Source of the DNA: JALOOB01 sp964387985
GTDB lineage: Bacteria > Chloroflexota > Anaerolineae > CG2-30-64-16
Direction: 5' to 3'
NCBI GenBank assembly: GCA_964387985.1
Contig: CAYLZG010000049.1
Location: 1-25,250 of the forward strand
DNA: 25,250 nt
Numbering within the stretch: position 1 is the first letter of the stretch; the number at the start of each line of letters is the position of its first letter. The notes beneath the pieces were generated by a model, which ran no database searches, was not told where the DNA came from, and saw nothing but the letters and a program-made list of their open reading frames with translations. The translations under genes were made by a program, and so were the position numbers. Shown here piece after piece: positions 21,846 through 25,250 of this stretch.

Positions 21846-23621
21846 TCACAGCGGCCAGAAGACCAGGATCAGCGGAATGGCGACCAGGACCACGATGATC
21901 TCTAACAGCAGGCCCATGCGCCAGTAATCACCGAATTTGTAACCGCCCGGTCCCATCACGAGAGTATTGGACTGGTGACCGATGGGGGTCAGAAACGCGC
22001 ACGAGGCGCCGATCGCGATCGCAATCAGGAACGGATCAACGGAGGCGCCCAGTCCCTGTGCGACATCGATACCGATGGGCGCGGTCAAGACGACCGCGGC
22101 CGCGTTGTTCACCAGGTCCGACAGGAACATCGTGAACACCAGGACAATCGTCAGGACAACCGCAGGCGACATGTGATCTGCGACTCGCAGCAGCGTGTCT
22201 GCGATCAACTGGGCCCCGCCGCTGGTCTCCAGCGCCTCACCCACCGGGATCATGGCGCCCAGTAGGATGATGATGGGCCAATCGATGCTGTCATAGGCTT
22301 CGCGCAGAGAGACGAAGCCGCCGATCACCATGATCACGACTGCGGCAACAAACGCGATCTGCACCGGCACCACGCTCACGGCGGACAACAGCATCGCCGC
22401 ACCGAAAATCGCCAGCGGCGGGATCAGTTGTTGGGGCCGGCCGATGCGGATCTCGCGCTGCGCCAGCGGCAGGCATCCCAGCACTGCCAGCGACTGCCTG
22501 GCCGTCTCGACGGGGCACTGCAGCAGCAACACATCTCCGGCGCGGATGCGGATGCGATCCAGCCGTGCACGCAGGCGCCGGCCCTGCCGCGAGACGGCCA
22601 GCAGATTAACCCCGTACCGGCGGCGCAGATCGAGGCTGAACGCAGTGCCCCCGACCAGCAGCGATTCATCCATGACCACTGCCTCCATCAGCCGGACTTC
22701 ATCCGACTGGAGGTCCTCGCTGATGATCCGCTCGCTGCCGACCAGTTCGACGCGTGCCTTCGCGACCAGTGCCTCCAGGCCGCCCGTGTCGATCTGCAGA
22801 ACCAGGATGTCGCCGGCGCGAAACTCGGTGCGAGGCGATGGCGCCAGCCGTCGCTCGCCATCCCGCACCAGCCCCAGTAAGTTGATGCCGTTTTCGACAA
22901 AGGCATTGATTTCGGGCAGCCGCTTGCCGACCAGCCTGGAATCCGCGGGCAGCCTCACCTCGGTAATGTACTTCTCGACCTCAAACAGGTCGTCGGTAGC
23001 AGACTGGCCCTGGCGCCTGGGGATGAGCCGCCAGCCGATCAGCAAAATGAAGAGGAGGCCGGCAATGGTCACACCGACGCCAACCGGCGCAAAGTCGAAC
23101 ATGCGAAAAGGGAGACCTCCGGCCTGAACGCGATAGGAGGAGGCGATGATATTGGGCGGCGTGCCGATCAGTGTAGTCATGCCGCCCAACAGCGAGGCCG
23201 CGGCAAGCGGCATCAGGAGCGCAGAGGTCGGAATACCTTTCTTGTGGGCCACCGTGATGGCCACCGGCATCGTCAATGCCAGCGCTCCGATGTTATTCAT
23301 GAACGCGGACAGTGCAGCGACGATAACAATGAGCGCAGCCAGCTGCAGGGTCACACCTCCCTGCAAGCGCAGCAGGCGGTTGCCGCTGAGATCGATGGCG
23401 CCCGAATTCTGCAGCGCACGGCTGATCACCAGCACGGCAGCGACGGTGATGACCGCGGGATTGCTGAAGCCATCGAACGCGGACTCCACCGGCACGAGCC
23501 CGGTAAAAACAACGATCAGCAACGCCAGGAGCGCCACCACGTCGAACCGCCAGCGGCCGGTGACGAAGAGGACGAGGGTCAGCAGGAGGGTGCCGAAGAT
23601 GATCCACTGTTGGACGGTCAT
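21846..23621 (-). CDS. SLC13/DASS-like anion transporter with two RCK_C (TrkA-C) domains
   Basis: 591 residues. The N-terminal membrane half (~1-195) has FMNNIGALALTMPVAI and GTPPNII. Two cytoplasmic RCK_C domains cover ~215-385 (DSRLVGKRLPEINAFVENGINLLGLVRDGERR and ESLLVGGTAFSLDLRRRYGVNLLAVSRQGRR). The C-terminal membrane half (~400-591) has the second repeat DLVNNAAAVVLTAPIGI and TPIGHQSNTLVMGPGGY. This is the SAC1/YbiR-like layout of sodium-coupled sulfate or carboxylate carriers. The paired NN and TP motifs are the substrate and sodium sites. GGGGAGG precedes ATG 23621. It follows the AEC transporter by 29 nt on the same strand. Sulfate, dicarboxylates or related anions are possible substrates. 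Confidence 0.92.
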   Translation of the reverse strand: MTVQQWIIFGTLLLTLVLFVTGRWRFDVVALLALLIVVFTGLVPVESAFDGFSNPAVITVAAVLVISRALQNSGAIDLSGNRLLRLQGGVTLQLAALIVIVAALSAFMNNIGALALTMPVAITVAHKKGIPTSALLMPLAAASLLGGMTTLIGTPPNIIASSYRVQAGGLPFRMFDFAPVGVGVTIAGLLFILLIGWRLIPRRQGQSATDDLFEVEKYITEVRLPADSRLVGKRLPEINAFVENGINLLGLVRDGERRLAPSPRTEFRAGDILVLQIDTGGLEALVAKARVELVGSERIISEDLQSDEVRLMEAVVMDESLLVGGTAFSLDLRRRYGVNLLAVSRQGRRLRARLDRIRIRAGDVLLLQCPVETARQSLAVLGCLPLAQREIRIGRPQQLIPPLAIFGAAMLLSAVSVVPVQIAFVAAVVIMVIGGFVSLREAYDSIDWPIIILLGAMIPVGEALETSGGAQLIADTLLRVADHMSPAVVLTIVLVFTMFLSDLVNNAAAVVLTAPIGIDVAQGLGASVDPFLIAIAIGASCAFLTPIGHQSNTLVMGPGGYKFGDYWRMGLLLEIIVVLVAIPLILVFWPL

Positions 23622-23650
23622 GCCGAGCCTCCCCGGGGTCCCTTGCAGAT

Positions 23651-24595
23651 TCAGGCCGGATAAACGATCGCCACCACCGTGAATGCCACCAGCGTGACCA
23701 GGGTCATTAGCGACAGGCTGTTGACCACAAAGGTGCGTTCATCCTCGGGCGCGGCGCCCATGTAAAGCGGCGCGACGAACGGTGCGGGCAGCACGAACAT
23801 GGTCATCACTGCAGCGCGGAACAGCGGATCGCCGTCGAGCAGCGTGTTGACGACCAGCGCGATCAGGAGCAGCCCTGCCGGAACCCACAGCGCCAGCCGG
23901 AGCACCGTCGCGCGCGCGGGCAGCGCCAACGCATTCCGCTGGATGCGCACCTCGTAGCCGATGACCGTGGCAATCAGGGGCGTGGTGATCGCGCCGAGCA
24001 TCTCGACCGTGCGAAAGACTGCGTCGGTGGGAGGAAACCCTCGCAGCGGCGCGACCAGGCCGAGCCGGTTGACGAGGATGCCCAGGAAGATCGCCACGAT
24101 GACGGGGGTCTTGAAGAAGCCAACCACCGTATCGCGCAGGGACATGCGCCCGGTTGCAAGCTGCGAAATCCACGGCACGAGGACAAAAAAGACGAAGAGG
24201 ACCTGGCCCAGGTCGACGACCGCGAACTTGAAGATGTTGGCGGTCCCGTACACTGCGCCATAGATGGCATACCCCATCATGCCGGCCTCGAAGCCGGTCA
24301 TCAGGCTGGGCGTGTAGGCCGAACGAAACCCGAGACGCGACCAGGTGGCGCGTGCCAGCAGAAGCACCAGCACGCACGCCACAAACACCAGGGCCACGAG
24401 CACCAGGTGACGCCCTTCGAGGGCCACTCCCGCGAACGCCAGGAAGAGCGCACAGGGTAACGTCACGTTCACGACGAGCTTCTTCATCCCCGCGACCATC
24501 GCATCGGAGAGGAAGTGGGTCTGGCGGAAGAACGCGCCAAGAAGAATGAGCAGGAGAACGGGCAGTACTTTGGAGAGCGCGGTGAGGTAGATCAT
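23651..24595 (-). CDS. AEC-family (auxin efflux carrier-like) transporter
   Basis: 314 residues with about ten hydrophobic helices in two inverted halves. Typical features are VLPVLLLILLGAFFRQTHFLS at the N-terminus, KLVVNVTLPCALFLAFAG (the broken helix with N-x-x-L-P), TGFEAGMMGYAIYG, and the second-half counterpart MFVLPAPFVAPLYMGA. Bacterial members export or import small organic anions such as malate; the substrate here is not known. Position 13 nt after the MoaD-like gene and 29 nt before the SLC13-type gene suggests one operon. ATG 24595 has no strong ribosome binding site, which fits translational coupling to the gene upstream. Confidence 0.88.
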   Translation of the reverse strand: MIYLTALSKVLPVLLLILLGAFFRQTHFLSDAMVAGMKKLVVNVTLPCALFLAFAGVALEGRHLVLVALVFVACVLVLLLARATWSRLGFRSAYTPSLMTGFEAGMMGYAIYGAVYGTANIFKFAVVDLGQVLFVFFVLVPWISQLATGRMSLRDTVVGFFKTPVIVAIFLGILVNRLGLVAPLRGFPPTDAVFRTVEMLGAITTPLIATVIGYEVRIQRNALALPARATVLRLALWVPAGLLLIALVVNTLLDGDPLFRAAVMTMFVLPAPFVAPLYMGAAPEDERTFVVNSLSLMTLVTLVAFTVVAIVYPA

Positions 24596-24608
24596 TGAGC
24601 TATCGTTT

Positions 24609-24809
24609 TTATCCGCCGCTGATCAAATGAATGGCTTGCATCTCGGCACCGTCCGGGACGAGGGTCGTGCCGAAATCCTTGCGCAGTATAACACGCCCGT
24701 CGATCTTGACGACAATCATTCTGAAGCTGAATTTGAGCGCGTCGAGCACGTCCTGCACGGTCATGCCGTCCCGGTGCTCAACGTCGTACTGGCCGTTAAC
24801 ACGAATCAT
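24609..24809 (-). CDS. MoaD/ThiS-family ubiquitin-like sulfur carrier
   Basis: 66 residues from ATG 24809, ending in ISGG. The C-terminal Gly-Gly is the adenylated and thiolated tail of this family. The body fits a beta-grasp: MIRVNGQYDVEHRDGMTVQD, VVKIDGRVIL, FGTTLVPDGAEMQAI. It most likely supplies sulfur for the tungsten/molybdenum pterin of the adjacent aldehyde ferredoxin oxidoreductase; genes for these two are often neighbours. ATG 24809 lies six bases after a perfect TATAAT (24821-24816) with no ribosome binding site, so the message is probably leaderless. A terminator separates it from the oxidoreductase. The frame is open up to 24860 but crosses that promoter and terminator. Confidence 0.85.
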   Translation of the reverse strand: MIRVNGQYDVEHRDGMTVQDVLDALKFSFRMIVVKIDGRVILRKDFGTTLVPDGAEMQAIHLISGG

Positions 24810-24815
24810 GGCGCC

Positions 24816-24821
24816 ATTATA
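24816..24821 (-). promoter_or_regulatory. -10 box of the MoaD-like gene and transporter operon
   Basis: A perfect TATAAT on the minus strand with six bases to the ATG. The predicted transcription start is the A of the ATG. No clear -35 box. Confidence 0.55.
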
Positions 24822-24824
24822 TCT

Positions 24825-24870
24825 TAAAAGGCAAAGAGCACGGAGACCTTGCCAATTCATCTCCGTGCTC
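24825..24870 (-). terminator. Intrinsic terminator after the aldehyde oxidoreductase gene
   Basis: On the minus strand an 11-bp stem (24870-24860 with 24846-24836) and a 13-nt loop are followed by TTTGCCTTTT. The arms continue with CAAAG/CTTTG after a 2-nt bulge. It stops the oxidoreductase transcript just before the promoter of the MoaD-like gene. Confidence 0.75.
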
Positions 24871-24893
24871 TCTTTGTCCTATCCGGCGGAAAA

Positions 24894-25250
24894 TCAGCTG
24901 TGCGCCTTCACGACCTCCACCACCTCCGGGAAGTCGATCCCCAGCTCCCGCAGCTTCTTCACCATCGGGATGCCGTTCGCATTCCAGCCGCGGCGCTTGT
25001 AGACCGCGTCGATCAGGCCCTCGTACTGCGCCTCACGATACTTACGCAGCGCGGCGACCTTCTCCGGCGTGCTCATCCCCGTGGGATCGATGCCCACCTT
25101 CTCCACCAGCTGCTTGTCATAGCGCTCCGCGCGGCTCTCGTATTCCTCCACCGTCACCGGCCCGGCGGAGCGGTACGGGATCGCGTCGTGCTCGCGCGTG
25201 CCAGCACCCATCCGCACGTTGAACACGCGCTGGAAGTTGTAGACCCGCTC
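24894..25250 (-). CDS. aor: Aldehyde ferredoxin oxidoreductase, C-terminal end (5' part beyond window)
   Basis: 119 residues are visible; the frame is open at the window edge and the N-terminal part is missing. ERVYNFQRVFNVRMGAG at the start of the visible part is the conserved helix of the AOR C-terminal domain. It is followed by the PxRSAGPVT-like loop, a YDKQL region and ALRKYREAQYEGLIDAVYKRRGWNANGIP, which is the usual family ending (LYxxRGWxxxGIP). The full enzyme (~600 residues) carries a tungsten bis-pterin and a [4Fe-4S] cluster and oxidises aldehydes to carboxylic acids with ferredoxin. A MoaD-like gene next door supports this. The substrate class (AOR, FOR or GAPOR type) cannot be told from this end. 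Confidence 0.92.
   Translation of the reverse strand, partial: ERVYNFQRVFNVRMGAGTREHDAIPYRSAGPVTVEEYESRAERYDKQLVEKVGIDPTGMSTPEKVAALRKYREAQYEGLIDAVYKRRGWNANGIPMVKKLRELGIDFPEVVEVVKAHS

Noticed and set aside
1..25250. CRISPR arrays, tRNA/rRNA genes, transposases, prophage or toxin-antitoxin genes
   Set aside because: I looked for regularly spaced repeats, tRNA-like ends and typical protein motifs on both strands and saw none. The repeats present are isolated hairpins or short operator-like arrays.

Overview
The window is about 63-65% GC by eye and reads as chromosome of a Chloroflexota bacterium, probably Anaerolineae/Caldilineae-like. This is an inference from protein style: Pro/Thr-rich linkers after a lipobox or membrane segment, a membrane-fused spermidine-synthase-like protein, a RodZ-like protein with a Pro/Thr linker, an XPB/Ssl2-type helicase-associated protein, and an aldehyde ferredoxin oxidoreductase next to a MoaD-like protein. 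There is no rRNA, tRNA, CRISPR array, transposase or phage gene. Genes are dense and gaps are short.

Layout. (1) 1-1326, minus: two tandem MurR/RpiR-type sugar-responsive repressors, the second cut by the window edge, transcribed from a clear promoter whose start region is covered by a compound palindrome. (2) 1640-2740, plus: a polysaccharide deacetylase lipoprotein. (3) 7114-2748, minus: a surface-glycan operon (two GT4 glycosyltransferases, a GT9 heptosyltransferase-like enzyme and a methyltransferase) whose leader contains an intrinsic terminator. (4) 7297-8733, plus: slipin and ComEA. (5) 8908-12553: nitroreductase, VTT/DedA-like membrane protein, membrane-fused spermidine-synthase-like protein and an N-acetylmuramoyl-alanine amidase. 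(6) 12717-15148, plus: RodZ-like protein and RimO. (7) 15277-18804, minus: DUF1232 protein, SIMPL-domain secreted protein and a PhoB/PhoR-type two-component system. (8) 18908-20650, plus: a helicase-associated-domain protein. (9) 25250-20718, minus: 3' end of an aldehyde ferredoxin oxidoreductase, a MoaD/ThiS-like protein, an AEC-family transporter, a SLC13-type transporter with RCK_C domains and a radical SAM/SPASM protein.

How they work together. The deacetylase, glycosyltransferases, amidase, RodZ and SIMPL protein point to envelope construction. The most interesting non-coding signals are two sets of 11-bp-period Pho-box-like direct repeats. One lies upstream of the response regulator with the classical 10-nt gap to a TATAAT. 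The other lies upstream of the SIMPL gene and suggests that this secreted protein belongs to the phosphate-starvation regulon. Several genes also have a TATAAT-like box only 6-10 nt before the start codon and no ribosome binding site, which suggests frequent leaderless mRNAs. The carboxylate/anion transporters beside the oxidoreductase suggest, without proof, a link between aldehyde oxidation and organic-acid traffic.

I did not find an obviously new multi-gene system. The strongest leads are regulatory: the Pho-box architecture, the glycan-operon attenuator, the RpiR operator, the leaderless starts, and a dispersed-type palindromic repeat at 20649-20709.
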